Below are positions 16,056 through 24,884 of a DNA stretch of 64,000 nt, piece after piece. How positions within the stretch are numbered: position 1 is the stretch's first letter; every line of letters starts with the position of its first letter. The notes under the pieces are model-generated. The model saw only the letters and a list, made by a program, of their open reading frames with translations, was not told where the DNA came from and did not search any database. The DNA is from Methylobacterium sp. SyP6R. Its GTDB lineage: Bacteria; Pseudomonadota; Alphaproteobacteria; Rhizobiales; Beijerinckiaceae. The stretch covers positions 62,001-126,000 of the forward strand of contig NZ_JAAQRC020000002.1 in NCBI RefSeq assembly GCF_019216885.1, written 5' to 3'. A program made the translations under genes and the position numbers.

Positions 16056-17318
16056 ATGATCCAGACCATAGACCCTGCCGCAGCGCCAGCCCTGTCGGAC
16101 CTGCGCGTCCTCGAGATGGGCCAGCTCCTCGCCGGCCCGTTCTGCGGTCAGCTGCTCGCCGATTTCGGCGCCGAGGTCATCAAGATCGAGCCGCCGGGCG
16201 CCGGCGACCCGATGCGGGAATGGGGCCGCGAGAAGCCGCACGGCCAGTCGCTGTGGTGGCCGGTCATCGCCCGCAACAAGAAATCGATCGAGATCAACGC
16301 CCGCGAGGCGGCGGGCCAGGACCTGATCCGGCAGCTCGTCGCGCGCTCCGACATCCTGATCGAGAACTTCCGGCCCGGCACGATGGAGAAATGGGGGCTC
16401 GGCTACGACGCCCTGTCGGCAATCAACCCGCGGCTCATCATGATCCGCGTCTCCGGCTACGGCCAGACCGGGCCCTACTCCCAGAAGGCCGGCTACGGGG
16501 CGATCGGCGAGGCGATGGGCGGGATGCGCTACGTCGCGGGCGATCCCTCGCACCCGCCGTCGCGCGCCGGCATCTCGATCGGCGACACGCTGGCGGCCAC
16601 CTTCGCCTGCGTCGGCGGGCTGATGGCTTTGCATGCCCGCACCCGCACCGGCCGCGGCCAGGTCGTCGACAGCGCGATCTACGAGGCGGTGCTCGCCGTG
16701 ATGGAGAACCTCGTCACCGAATACGACAAGACCGGCTACATCCGCGAGCGCACCGGCGCGATCCTGCCCAACATCGCGCCCTCGAACGTCTATCCGACGA
16801 AGAGCGGCGTCTACGTGCTGATCGCCGCCAACCAGGACAGCGTGTTCCGGCGCCTTGCCGCGGTGATGGGCCGGCCGGAGCTCGCCACCGATCCGCATTA
16901 TGCCACCCACACCGAGCGCGGGAAGCGCCAGGCCGAGCTCGACGCCCTGATCGCCGCCTGGACGGCCGGCTTCGAGCGCGAGGAACTCGGCCGTATCCTC
17001 GACGAGGCCGGCGTGCCCCGCGGCGACATCTACCGCGCCCCCGAGATGCTGGAGGACGCCCACTTCAAGGCGCGCCAGACCATCGTCGACGTGGCGCATC
17101 CGCTGTTCGGCACCCTCAAGATGCAGAACGTGGCGCCGCGCCTCTCGTCCAATCCGGGCCGGGTGGTCTCTGCCGGGCCGGAACTTGGCCAGCACAATGC
17201 CGAGATTTTCGGCGGGCTCCTCGGCTTGAGCGAGGCGGAGCGGGCGCGGCTGGTCGAGGGCCGGGTGATCGGCGGCACCTGTCTCGACGTCGTCCATGGG
17301 CCGCGAAGCAGAGCTTAA
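16056..17318 (+). CDS. CaiB/BaiF family (type III) CoA-transferase
   Basis: The 420-residue protein has the class III CoA-transferase fold: LRVLEMGQLLAGPFCGQLLADFGAEVIKIEPPGAGDPMREWG, NKKSIEINAREAAG, LIENFRPGTMEKWGLGYDAL, and the GISIGDTLAATFACVGGLMALHAR segment. It transfers CoA, typically from succinyl-CoA, to an organic acid. The ATG at 16056 follows AAGAGGAA. A CoA-transferase followed by an HMG-CoA-lyase-like enzyme suggests activation and cleavage of a branched hydroxy-acid such as citramalate or a related compound. Confidence 0.87.
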   Translation: MIQTIDPAAAPALSDLRVLEMGQLLAGPFCGQLLADFGAEVIKIEPPGAGDPMREWGREKPHGQSLWWPVIARNKKSIEINAREAAGQDLIRQLVARSDILIENFRPGTMEKWGLGYDALSAINPRLIMIRVSGYGQTGPYSQKAGYGAIGEAMGGMRYVAGDPSHPPSRAGISIGDTLAATFACVGGLMALHARTRTGRGQVVDSAIYEAVLAVMENLVTEYDKTGYIRERTGAILPNIAPSNVYPTKSGVYVLIAANQDSVFRRLAAVMGRPELATDPHYATHTERGKRQAELDALIAAWTAGFEREELGRILDEAGVPRGDIYRAPEMLEDAHFKARQTIVDVAHPLFGTLKMQNVAPRLSSNPGRVVSAGPELGQHNAEIFGGLLGLSEAERARLVEGRVIGGTCLDVVHGPRSRA

Positions 17319-17423
17319 GGATCCATCGCCGCCGACACACCAGAATGAAGCTGACGCATCCAGAGCGAGAGTTCGTTTGGTCCGCAATGATAGTCCCGTG
17401 AGAAATTTTCTTCTCCTGTCCAA

Positions 17424-17550
17424 GACCTCATCCTAAGGTGTCAGTCGATTGTAGATCGACTGACCTCGAAGGAGGGCTCCAGTGATCGCGGCGGCTTCTG
17501 GAGCCCTCCTTCGAGGCCTACGCCTCGCTTCGGCACCTCAGGATGAGGTC
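17424..17550. repeat. Palindromic intergenic repeat, copy 2
   Basis: A 127-bp palindromic element with ends at 17424-17438 and 17536-17550 (one mismatch, CTAAGG against CTCAGG) and the same internal CCTCGAAGGAGGGCTCCAG pair as the copies at 14997 and 29463. It lies between the CoA-transferase and lyase genes; the 105 bp before it hold nothing recognisable. Confidence 0.85.
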
Positions 17551-17637
17551 GTGGGCGGGAAGAATCATGCAGGCCCGTTACCGACGACTATGCGTCCACC
17601 GCTGGCGCGCCCCGACCCAAGCATGGAGACGACGACC

Positions 17638-18558
17638 ATGACCACCCCGCGCCCCAAAGCCGTCGACATCGTCGAGGTCGGCCCCCGCGACGGCCTGCAG
17701 AACGACAGCCGCCACCTCTCGACCGACGCCAAGGTCGAGATGATCCGGCGGCTCGCGGGGGCGGGCCTGCGGCGGATCGAGGCCGCGAGCTTCGTCAACC
17801 CGAAACGCGTGCCGCAGATGGCCGATGCCGAGGCGGTGTTGGCCCGCGTCGTCGGCCTGCCGGGGGTCAGCGTCTCCGGCCTCGTCCTCAACGCGCGCGG
17901 CTTCGAGCGGGCGCTGGCGGCGGGGTTGCGCGAGATCAGCTTCGTGGCGGTGGCGACGGACACGATGGCGGCGCGCAACCAGGGCACGACCGCCCGCGGC
18001 CTCGTCGAGACCTGGGCCGGCCTCGGCCAGCGTGCGGAGAAAGCCGGCCTGTTCCGCTCGGTCACGATCGCGGTGGCGTTCGGCTGCCCGTTCGAGGGCG
18101 AGGTGCCGCTCGACCGCGTGATCGCGATCGCCCGGGCGCTGGCGGAGAGCGGCATCGACGAGATCTCGCTCGCCGACACGATCGGCGTCGCGACGCCGCG
18201 GGCGGTCGAGGAGCGTTTCGCCGCCCTGGCGCAGGCGCTGCCCGGCCTGCCGCTGCGGGCGCATTTCCACAACACCCGCAACACCGGCTACGCCAATGCC
18301 GATGCGGCGCTCCGCTCCGGCGTCACGGTGCTGGATTCGAGCCTGGGGGGACTGGGCGGCTGCCCGTTCGCACCGGGCGCCACCGGCAACATCGCCACGG
18401 AAGACCTCGTCTCGATGCTGGAGCGCGACGGCGTCGCGACCGGCATCTCGCTCGAGCATTTGCGCGACGCGACCCTCTGGCTCGAGGGCGAGATGGGGCG
18501 GCGCCTGCCGGGCCACGGCGCCCACGTCACGCCCTGGCCCGCGGTGCTGGCGGCCTGA
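17638..18558 (+). CDS. Hydroxymethylglutaryl-CoA lyase-like protein
   Basis: The 306-residue TIM-barrel lyase has VDIVEVGPRDGLQND at the start, RRIEAASFVNPKRVPQMADAE, LADTIGVATP, LRAHFHNTRNTGYANA (metal His) and the active-site loop GGLGGCPFAPGATGNIATED with its Cys. HMG-CoA lyases and citramalyl-CoA or related acyl-CoA lyases share this fold. The ATG at 17638 follows GGAG at 17626 with good spacing, so the METTT extension is probably not translated. It sits in the arm CoA-transferase, lyase, MFS, PEP-mutase-family lyase. Confidence 0.87.
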   Translation: MTTPRPKAVDIVEVGPRDGLQNDSRHLSTDAKVEMIRRLAGAGLRRIEAASFVNPKRVPQMADAEAVLARVVGLPGVSVSGLVLNARGFERALAAGLREISFVAVATDTMAARNQGTTARGLVETWAGLGQRAEKAGLFRSVTIAVAFGCPFEGEVPLDRVIAIARALAESGIDEISLADTIGVATPRAVEERFAALAQALPGLPLRAHFHNTRNTGYANADAALRSGVTVLDSSLGGLGGCPFAPGATGNIATEDLVSMLERDGVATGISLEHLRDATLWLEGEMGRRLPGHGAHVTPWPAVLAA

Positions 18559-18613
18559 CGACCAGGAACAAGCCCGCGTGACAGCGGCGGCAAGAGGGAA
18601 GGAACCTGAAGAC

Positions 18614-19987
18614 ATGGCACCGACGTTCTCGGCCGGGGCGCGCCTCGACCGCCTGCCGATCTCCGGCTTCCACCGCCGGATCCTGTGGCTGATCGGCGCC
18701 GGGATGTTCTTCGACAGCTTCGACATCTACCTGGCGGGCGGCATCCTCGGCGCCCTCGTCAAGGAGGGCTGGTCGGATCTGAGGCTCAACGCCGCCTTCC
18801 TCTCGGCGACCTTCATCGGGATGGTGATCGGCAGCTTCTCGGCCGGCATCCTCGGCGACCGGTTCGGGCGCCGGTTCACCTACCAGGCGAACCTGATGAT
18901 CTTCGGGCTCGCCTCGCTCGCCGCCGTGCTCGCTCCCGACATGTGGAGCCTGATCGTCTTGCGCTTCTTCATGGGCGTGGGCCTGGGGGCCGAGATCGTG
19001 ATCGGCTACGCGACGATCGGCGAATTCATCCCGCCCGCGCAGCGCGGCCGCTGGGCGGCCTACCTGTCGATCATCACCAACACGGCGCTCTTTGCCGCGA
19101 CCTTGGTCGGCTACCTGGTGATCCCGGCCTTCGGCTGGCGGGCGATGTTCGCCATCGCCGGGTTCGGGGCGCTCGCGGTCTGGTACGCCCGCAAGAGCAT
19201 GCCGGAGAGCCCGCGCTGGCTCGAATCCGTCGGGCGGACCGAGGAGGCCGACCGGGTTCTCGGCCAGATCGAGGCGACCTACGGCGCAAGACTGCCGGCG
19301 CCGCGCCGCGAGGCGGTGGCGGCCCGCCCCGATCCCGGCCTCAAGATCCTGTTCGGGAAGGCCGTGATCCGCCGCACGCTGCTCGCCACCGTCATCAACG
19401 TGATGATCAACGTGTCGATCTACGGCTTCGTCGCCTGGGTGCCGACCTTCCTGGTCCAGCAGGGACTCAGCGTCGGCTCGTCGCTCGGCTACACGACCTT
19501 CATGTCCCTCGGCGGCCCGGTCGGCGCCTGCCTCGGCGCCCTGATCGCCGAGCGCCTCGGCCGGCGCAACGGCCTGACCATCACGTCGCTCATCGCCGCT
19601 CTTCTCGGCGTCGCCTACACCCTCGCGCCGTCGATCGCGGTCGCGACGGCTTTCGGCTTCGGGCTGTTCACCTGCATCTACCTGATGGTGGCGCTCGGCA
19701 TCGCGGCCTACATCCCCGAGCTCTTCCCGACCGAGTACCGCCTGCGCGGCACGGGCGTCGCCAGCACGGCGGGGCGGATCGCCGGCATCTTCATCCCGCA
19801 AGCGGTGGTCTGGCTCTACGCCTCCGGCGGCGTCGTGCCCGTGCTCGCCATGCTGGTCGGCGCCCTGCTGCTGCAGGCCCTCTGCGTCGGCCTGTTCGGC
19901 ATCGAGACCCGCAACCGCAGCCTCGAGGACCTGCGGCCGGATCACGATCCGGCCGTCGCGCCGGCTCCCGCAGCGGTCGAGCGCTGA
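18614..19987 (+). CDS. MFS transporter (aromatic/organic acid:H+ symporter or sugar-porter-like)
   Basis: The 457-residue protein has about 12 membrane segments, the loop 2-3 motif GDRFGRRFTYQANL and the related GALIAERLGRRNGL after helix 8, and an acidic helix-1 motif (GMFFDSFDIYLAGG) as in AAHS/MHS-type organic-acid symporters. The ATG at 18614 is preceded by AAGGAA. Probably imports the acid handled by the adjacent CoA-transferase and lyase. A strong hairpin follows at 20000. Confidence 0.85.
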   Translation: MAPTFSAGARLDRLPISGFHRRILWLIGAGMFFDSFDIYLAGGILGALVKEGWSDLRLNAAFLSATFIGMVIGSFSAGILGDRFGRRFTYQANLMIFGLASLAAVLAPDMWSLIVLRFFMGVGLGAEIVIGYATIGEFIPPAQRGRWAAYLSIITNTALFAATLVGYLVIPAFGWRAMFAIAGFGALAVWYARKSMPESPRWLESVGRTEEADRVLGQIEATYGARLPAPRREAVAARPDPGLKILFGKAVIRRTLLATVINVMINVSIYGFVAWVPTFLVQQGLSVGSSLGYTTFMSLGGPVGACLGALIAERLGRRNGLTITSLIAALLGVAYTLAPSIAVATAFGFGLFTCIYLMVALGIAAYIPELFPTEYRLRGTGVASTAGRIAGIFIPQAVVWLYASGGVVPVLAMLVGALLLQALCVGLFGIETRNRSLEDLRPDHDPAVAPAPAAVER

Positions 19988-19999
19988 TCCGGCATCCCT

Positions 20000-20028
20000 C
20001 GGGCGCGAGGGGGGGAACCTCGCGCCCG
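20000..20028 (+). terminator. GC-rich hairpin after the MFS gene
   Basis: An 11-bp perfect stem (CGGGCGCGAGG / CCTCGCGCCCG) with a 7-nt loop starts 13 bp after the MFS stop. No T-run follows, so it may be a terminator or an RNA-stabilising structure. A weaker pair (CGAGATC / GATCTCG, 20074-20107) lies further on. Confidence 0.55.
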
Positions 20029-20235
20029 GAGCCGTCGCCATGCACGGCGGATCCCGGAACGACCGGGTGAGTTCGAGATCTGGAAAGACAAGAAAAGCAG
20101 GATCTCGATTGGAGACATGATAACGACAGGAAATAGTTCGCCAGTTGTTGCCATTGTGCCGAGGCCGAGAGCCTGAGCCATCGATCGGGACGCTGCGCCC
20201 TGAAACCGCGCCGGCGGGGCGCGATACTGTCGAGG

Positions 20236-21114
20236 ATGACGGAACCGATGCGGGCCACCCAGACCCTGAAGGCGATCCTGGCGCGCCGCGAGGCGGTGAG
20301 CGTGCCCGGAGCTGCCAACGCCCTGTTTGCCCGCGTCGTCGAGGATCTCGGGTTCGAGGCGGTCTACGTGACCGGGGCCGGTCTCGCGAACATGCATCTG
20401 GGGGCGCCGGATATCGGGCTGACCACCGTCACCGAGGTGGCGAGCGCGGTGGCGGCGGTGGCCGATGCCGTGAGCCTGCCGATCGTCGTCGACGCCGATA
20501 CCGGCTTCGGCAACGCCGTGAACATGGTGCGCACCGTGCGCCTGCTGGAGCGGGCGGGGGCCGCCGGCATCCAGATCGAGGACCAGGTCTTTCCAAAGAA
20601 GTGCGGCCACTTCACCGGCAAGGACGTGATCCCGGCCGGCGAGATGGTGCAGAAGGTCAAGGCCGCGGTCGATGCGCGGCGCGACGGCGACCTCCAGATC
20701 ATCGCCCGGACCGACGCCCGGGCGGTAGAGGATCTCGATCGGGCGATCGAGCGGGCGCGGGCCTATATCGAGGCCGGCGCCGACGCGACCTTCGTCGAGG
20801 CGCCGGTCTCGGTCGAGGAACTGGCGCGCATCGCCCGCGACCTGCCGGTGCCGCAGGTCGCCAACATCGTGTTCGGCGGACGCACGCCGGATCCGGGACG
20901 CGAGCGGCTGGCCGGGATGGGCTTCTCGATCGTGCTCTACGCCAACGCCGCACTGCAGGCCGCGCTGAAGGCGTCCTTCGACGTGCTCGGCGCACTCAGG
21001 CGTGACGGCTCGCTCGCCGGTGTCACCGACCGCCTCGCCTCGTTCGAGGAGCGCCAGCGGGCGGTCGATAAGGACGCCTGGGACGCCCGCGAGGCGCGCT
21101 ACCGCATCCCCTGA
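20236..21114 (+). CDS. Isocitrate lyase/PEP mutase family enzyme (second copy)
   Basis: The 292-residue protein has VPGAANALFARVVEDLGFEAVYVTGAGLANM, LPIVVDADTGFGNAVNMVRTV, GIQIEDQVFPKKCGHFTGKDVIP (catalytic KKCGH motif) and IIARTDARAV. It is closely related in layout to the enzyme at 13912. A lyase on a 2-hydroxy dicarboxylate, such as methylisocitrate or dimethylmalate, is likely. The start at 20236 has GAGG immediately before it; ATG 20248 is a reasonable alternative. Confidence 0.82.
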   Translation: MTEPMRATQTLKAILARREAVSVPGAANALFARVVEDLGFEAVYVTGAGLANMHLGAPDIGLTTVTEVASAVAAVADAVSLPIVVDADTGFGNAVNMVRTVRLLERAGAAGIQIEDQVFPKKCGHFTGKDVIPAGEMVQKVKAAVDARRDGDLQIIARTDARAVEDLDRAIERARAYIEAGADATFVEAPVSVEELARIARDLPVPQVANIVFGGRTPDPGRERLAGMGFSIVLYANAALQAALKASFDVLGALRRDGSLAGVTDRLASFEERQRAVDKDAWDAREARYRIP

Positions 21115-21132
21115 GCCCCTGCGGAGCCCGCC

Positions 21133-21852
21133 TCACGGCTCGCCCGCCGCCGTCATGGACACGGAGACCTCGGAGGGCGAGACCTCGATGCGGGCGAGCA
21201 TCGCGGGTTCGAGCGGCCGCCGCGGCAGGAATTCGGGCAGGAACCGTCGCAGATAGGCGATGGTCGCGGCCGTCGCCTCCTGGCGGTATCGCTCCGTGAT
21301 GCATCCATGGCGGCCGTAGGAGAGGGCCCAGACCCCGTCCATCGCCGCGGCGGCAATCTCCAGGTAGGTGACGAAGCCGGGGATCGGCGGCATCTGGAAA
21401 TAGGCCTCGAACATCCGGGCGCGGCTGAGCGCGATGCGGGCATTGCCGGTGATGTCGGCGTTGCGCACCGCCACGCTGACGCCGGCGCCGAGGAACAGCC
21501 GCAGGGCGGCGGGCCGCCCGTTCTGGAACTCGGCGGCGCGACGGTGCTTGCGGTCGAGGAGGTCCTGCCAGGTCTGCGGCTCGGGATCGGTCAGCACCTC
21601 GATCGAGCGCCGGTAGATCTCCTCGTTGAAGCGCAGGGCCAGCGCCTCGAAGGCCGCGTTGCGGTTGGGAAAGAAGTGGTAGACCGAGGGCAGCGGCACG
21701 CCGGAGGCGGCGGCGATGTCGGCCAGGCTGATATCCGCGGCGCTGCGCTCGGCCAGCAGGGTCTCGGTCGCGTCCAGGATGAGGGAGGCCCGCGCCTGGC
21801 CGCGCCGGCGCATCGGCCGGGCGGCCCTTCCGACCATCGGTTCCTGTTCCAT
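21133..21852 (-). CDS. TetR-family transcriptional regulator
   Basis: The 239-residue protein has a basic N-terminus, a TetR helix-turn-helix (ILDATETLLAERSAADISLADIAAASGVPLPSVYHFFPNRNAAFEAL, residues 25-70) and an all-helical ligand domain. It converges on the lyase gene (18-bp gap). Its start could be the second Met at residue 6. Target unknown; the region to the ABC operon (21853-21990) shows no obvious palindrome. Confidence 0.85.
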   Translation of the reverse strand: MEQEPMVGRAARPMRRRGQARASLILDATETLLAERSAADISLADIAAASGVPLPSVYHFFPNRNAAFEALALRFNEEIYRRSIEVLTDPEPQTWQDLLDRKHRRAAEFQNGRPAALRLFLGAGVSVAVRNADITGNARIALSRARMFEAYFQMPPIPGFVTYLEIAAAAMDGVWALSYGRHGCITERYRQEATAATIAYLRRFLPEFLPRRPLEPAMLARIEVSPSEVSVSMTAAGEP

Positions 21853-21990
21853 CGCGGGTCGGTGCGCACCCTGTTCGCCGGGATCCTCCGGCGGGACCCG
21901 ATTGGCTCACCGATTCCGCATCGACGCAAGGGCATCGGCACGGCAAAGGCAAAGGTGAGGGTCGTGCCGTTCCTCGGCCGCCGGACGGGG

Positions 21991-23034
21991 CTACTTCGTC
22001 AGCCACGCCGTCCAGCGCGCGCGCAGCGTCTCACGATTGTCGCCGATCCATTTGAAGTCCGGATCGACGAGCCCGGCGTAATTGGCCGGGTAGGTCGCGA
22101 AGAGCTTCTGCTCGTCCTCCGGCAGGCCGGCAAGGCCTTTGGTGGAGGACGTCGCGTAGCCGACCGTGCGCATGAAGGACGGATGGCTCTCCGACGCCTG
22201 GTAGAAGTAATCGATGAACGTGAGTGCGCCTTTCGGGTTCGGCGCGCCCTTGAGGATCGCGAAGTATCCGGTGTCGCGCAACGCCCCGTCCCAGGCGATG
22301 GCGAAGGGCGCGCCGTCCTTGATCGTGGCGAGCGACCGGCCCGAATAGGACATGGTCATCACCACCTCGCCGTCGCGCATGATCTGCTGGACCTGGTTGC
22401 CGGTCTTCCACCACACGGCGACGGCGGGGCGGATCCGGTCGAGCTTGGCGTAGGCGCGATCGAGGTCGAGGGGAAACAGCCTGTCCTTCGGCACGCCGTC
22501 GGCGAGCAGGGCCACCGCGGGCAACCACCAGTCGCGGTCGCCGGTATCCGGCAGGCCGCGAGGCCCGGGGAAATCCTTGACGTTCCAGAAATCGGCCCAG
22601 CTCTTCGGTGTCCGCCCTCCGAAGGCGGTCTTGTTGTAGGTCAGCACCATGCCGCCGGTGGTGCGCGCCACGCCCTTCGGCTGGCAGGCCCCCGGCAGCG
22701 CGTATTCCTTGACGTGGGCGAGCTCGCCGCAGGGAATGTCCATCAGCATGTCGGCGCGGCTGACGAGGTCGGGCCCGGTCGCCGTGACGATGTCGAACTC
22801 GACCCGCTTCGTCCGCACCATGCCCTCGGCGCGGGCCCACTGGTCCGGCACCTCGATGTCGAAGGGTACGATCTCGGTGCCGGCCGCCTTGGCGAAGGGC
22901 CGGTAGACCAGCTTCTCCAGGGTGTTGCGCATCAGCCCGCCGGTGGTCGCGATCACCACCTCGTCGGCAGCGGCGGGCAGGGCCGTGGCCAGGGTGCCGG
23001 CGAGCGCGGCGGCGACGATCCGTTTCAGCCTCAC
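21991..23034 (-). CDS. ABC transporter extracellular substrate-binding protein (spermidine/putrescine type)
   Basis: The 347-residue precursor has a signal peptide (MRLKRIVAAALAGTLATALPAAA) and a family-1 binding-protein body (DEVVIATTGGLMRNTLEKLVYRPFAKAAGTEIV...GGMVLTYNKTAFGG). GTG start at 23034 behind GGGAGG. It is last in an importer operon of ATPase, permease, permease and binding protein, separated from the permease by a large hairpin. The substrate is probably an organic cation or amine-like compound. Confidence 0.87.
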   Translation of the reverse strand: MRLKRIVAAALAGTLATALPAAADEVVIATTGGLMRNTLEKLVYRPFAKAAGTEIVPFDIEVPDQWARAEGMVRTKRVEFDIVTATGPDLVSRADMLMDIPCGELAHVKEYALPGACQPKGVARTTGGMVLTYNKTAFGGRTPKSWADFWNVKDFPGPRGLPDTGDRDWWLPAVALLADGVPKDRLFPLDLDRAYAKLDRIRPAVAVWWKTGNQVQQIMRDGEVVMTMSYSGRSLATIKDGAPFAIAWDGALRDTGYFAILKGAPNPKGALTFIDYFYQASESHPSFMRTVGYATSSTKGLAGLPEDEQKLFATYPANYAGLVDPDFKWIGDNRETLRARWTAWLTK

Positions 23035-23146
23035 GTGTGACCTCCCGTCGATGCCCGGGCGGGGGAGCCCGGCTTCCTCTCGTACGATTTCCGACTGATC
23101 GCTTCGCGATGCGGAAATCGGCTTCGCTCACGCGCCGCGCGGGATG

Positions 23147-23188
23147 GTGATCCGAAATCCGGAAGTGTTCTTCCGGATTTCGGATCAC
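23147..23188 (-). terminator. 19-bp perfect hairpin overlapping a stop codon
   Basis: 23147-23165 and 23170-23188 are exact reverse complements around a 4-nt loop. The structure includes the TGA of the upstream permease gene and lies before the binding-protein gene. A second, smaller cruciform (GATTTCCG / CGGAAATC, 23086-23119) follows in the same gap. It may be an intra-operon mRNA stabiliser or attenuator rather than a full terminator. Confidence 0.65.
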
Positions 23189-23979
23189 TCCCCTGCCGGT
23201 GCCGCCCTCGTCCGGCCGAGCCGGGCCAGGAGCGCGGCGCCGACCAGGACGGCGACCGACAGGCCGGTCAGCAGCACGGCGATTGCCGGGACGACCGGCG
23301 TCAGGTTCTGCTCGATGTCGTCGAACATCATCCTGGGCAGGGTCTTGTCGCGGATGCCGGCGAGGAAGAAGGCCACGACCGGCTCGTCGAACGAGATGAT
23401 GAAGGCGAAGAGCGCCCCCGACACGACGTTGGGCAGGATCAGCGGCAACGTCACCAGCCGGAAGGCGGTGAAGCGGGGAGCGCCGCAGATCATCGCCGCG
23501 TCCTCGAGCGCCGGATCGACGCTGGCGAGCGCCGCCGTCACGGTGAGCACCACGAACGGCATCGCGATGACGGCATGCGCGAGCACGTAGCCGAGGCGGG
23601 TGCCGCCGAGCCCGATTCTCTGGAAGAACAGGTAGAGCGCCACGGCGAGCGCGATGTGCGGCACCACGATCGGCCCGACGAGGAGGGCCCGGAAGACCGT
23701 GCCGATCGCGCCGGCGCCGCGCAGGAGCGCGTAGGACGCCATGGTGCCGATCGTCGTCGCGAGAAGCGCGGTCGCGGCGGCGATCTCCAGGCTGAAGCGC
23801 AGGGCCCCCATCCAGCGCCGGTCGTCGAAGAACTCGTGGAACCACTGCGTGGTGAAGCCCTTGGGCGGGAAGGCGAGATAGGTCGTCTCGCTGAAGGCCA
23901 TCGGCAGGACGATCAGGATCGGCACCAGCACGAAGGCGAGGATCGCCGCGACCGCCGCGTCGAGGAGGCGCTGCCTCAT
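23185..23979 (-). CDS. ABC transporter permease (PotC-like)
   Basis: The 264-residue membrane protein (MRQRLLDAAVAAILAFVLVPILIVLPMAFSE...) has the permease loop at MICGAPRFTAFRLVTLPLILPNVVSGALFAFIISFDEPVV, as in PotC. The ATG at 23979 overlaps the stop of the partner permease. Confidence 0.87.
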   Translation of the reverse strand: MRQRLLDAAVAAILAFVLVPILIVLPMAFSETTYLAFPPKGFTTQWFHEFFDDRRWMGALRFSLEIAAATALLATTIGTMASYALLRGAGAIGTVFRALLVGPIVVPHIALAVALYLFFQRIGLGGTRLGYVLAHAVIAMPFVVLTVTAALASVDPALEDAAMICGAPRFTAFRLVTLPLILPNVVSGALFAFIISFDEPVVAFFLAGIRDKTLPRMMFDDIEQNLTPVVPAIAVLLTGLSVAVLVGAALLARLGRTRAAPAGE

Positions 23980-24884
23980 GCCCGGGCTCCCATCAGGCGG
24001 TCGAACCGGAACAATCGGCCGAAGGCGAGGGTGATGCCGGTGACGAACAGGGTGAGGACGCCGACCAGCGCCGCGGCGAACGGCCAATCGAGGTTCTCGC
24101 GGATCTGCTGCGAGATCAGAGTGGCGATCATCATCTCCTGCGGCGAGCCGAGGAGCGAGGGGGTGATGAAGTAGCCGAGCGCCGACAGGAATACGAGGAT
24201 GAAGCCGCCGGTCACGCCCGGCAGGGCGAGCGGCAGCGTCACCTCGCGGAAGGCCCGGGCGGGCCCCGCGCCGCAGATCGCGGCGGCCCGGGTCAGGTCG
24301 GGCGGGATATTGCGCAAGGCCCCGTAGATCGGCAGCACCATGAAGGGCATCAGCACGTGGGTCATCGCCACCACCACGGCGCCTTGGGTGTAGAGGAGCT
24401 TGACCGGTGCGTCGGTGAGGCCGAGCCCGGTGAGGAGGCCGTTCACCAGCCCGTTGCGCTGGAGCAGCACCGCCCAGGCGGCGGTACGCACCAGCACCGA
24501 GGACCAGAACGGCAGGAGGATGCAGGCGGTGATCAGCGCAAGCTTCGGTCCCTTGGAGCGCGCCATCAGGGCGGCGACCGGGAAGGCCAGGACCAGGGAC
24601 AGCACGCTCACGAGGAGCGCGACGCGCAGGGTGCGCAGCAGCACCGTGGCGTAGACCGGGTTCTCGAAGACCCGGGCGTACTGGGCGAGCCCCGGCTGCG
24701 GCTCGGTCACCGAGATCGCGAGCAGGCTGAGGAGCGGGTACAGGAAGGCGAGGACGAGCAGCGAGAAGAACGGCAGCATCAGGCCGGAGATCGCCGCCTT
24801 CGACATCCGCCGCCCGCGCGGCTGGAAGAAGCCTGGCCGCAAGAAACCTGGCCGCAAGAAACCTGGCCGCACGACGTCCCTCAT
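23976..24884 (-). CDS. ABC transporter permease (PotB-like) with repeat-encoded N-terminus
   Basis: The 302-residue permease has the loop AAAICGAGPARAFREVTLPLALPGVTGGFILVF and about six membrane segments. The first 26 residues contain RPGFLRPGFLRPGFF, encoded by a 15-bp tandem repeat, before a conventional start-like MSKAAISGLMLPFFSLL. The ATG at 24884 overlaps the ATPase stop (ATGA), supporting translation of the repeat; Met27 (24806) is the alternative. Confidence 0.85.
   Translation of the reverse strand: MRDVVRPGFLRPGFLRPGFFQPRGRRMSKAAISGLMLPFFSLLVLAFLYPLLSLLAISVTEPQPGLAQYARVFENPVYATVLLRTLRVALLVSVLSLVLAFPVAALMARSKGPKLALITACILLPFWSSVLVRTAAWAVLLQRNGLVNGLLTGLGLTDAPVKLLYTQGAVVVAMTHVLMPFMVLPIYGALRNIPPDLTRAAAICGAGPARAFREVTLPLALPGVTGGFILVFLSALGYFITPSLLGSPQEMMIATLISQQIRENLDWPFAAALVGVLTLFVTGITLAFGRLFRFDRLMGARA
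24827..24871 (-). repeat. 15-bp tandem repeat, three copies, in a permease gene
   Basis: Three consecutive 15-bp units (24827-24841, 24842-24856, 24857-24871) differ at one position only. They are in frame and encode a repeated Arg-Pro-Gly-Phe-Leu unit at the N-terminus of the permease. Confidence 0.85.
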
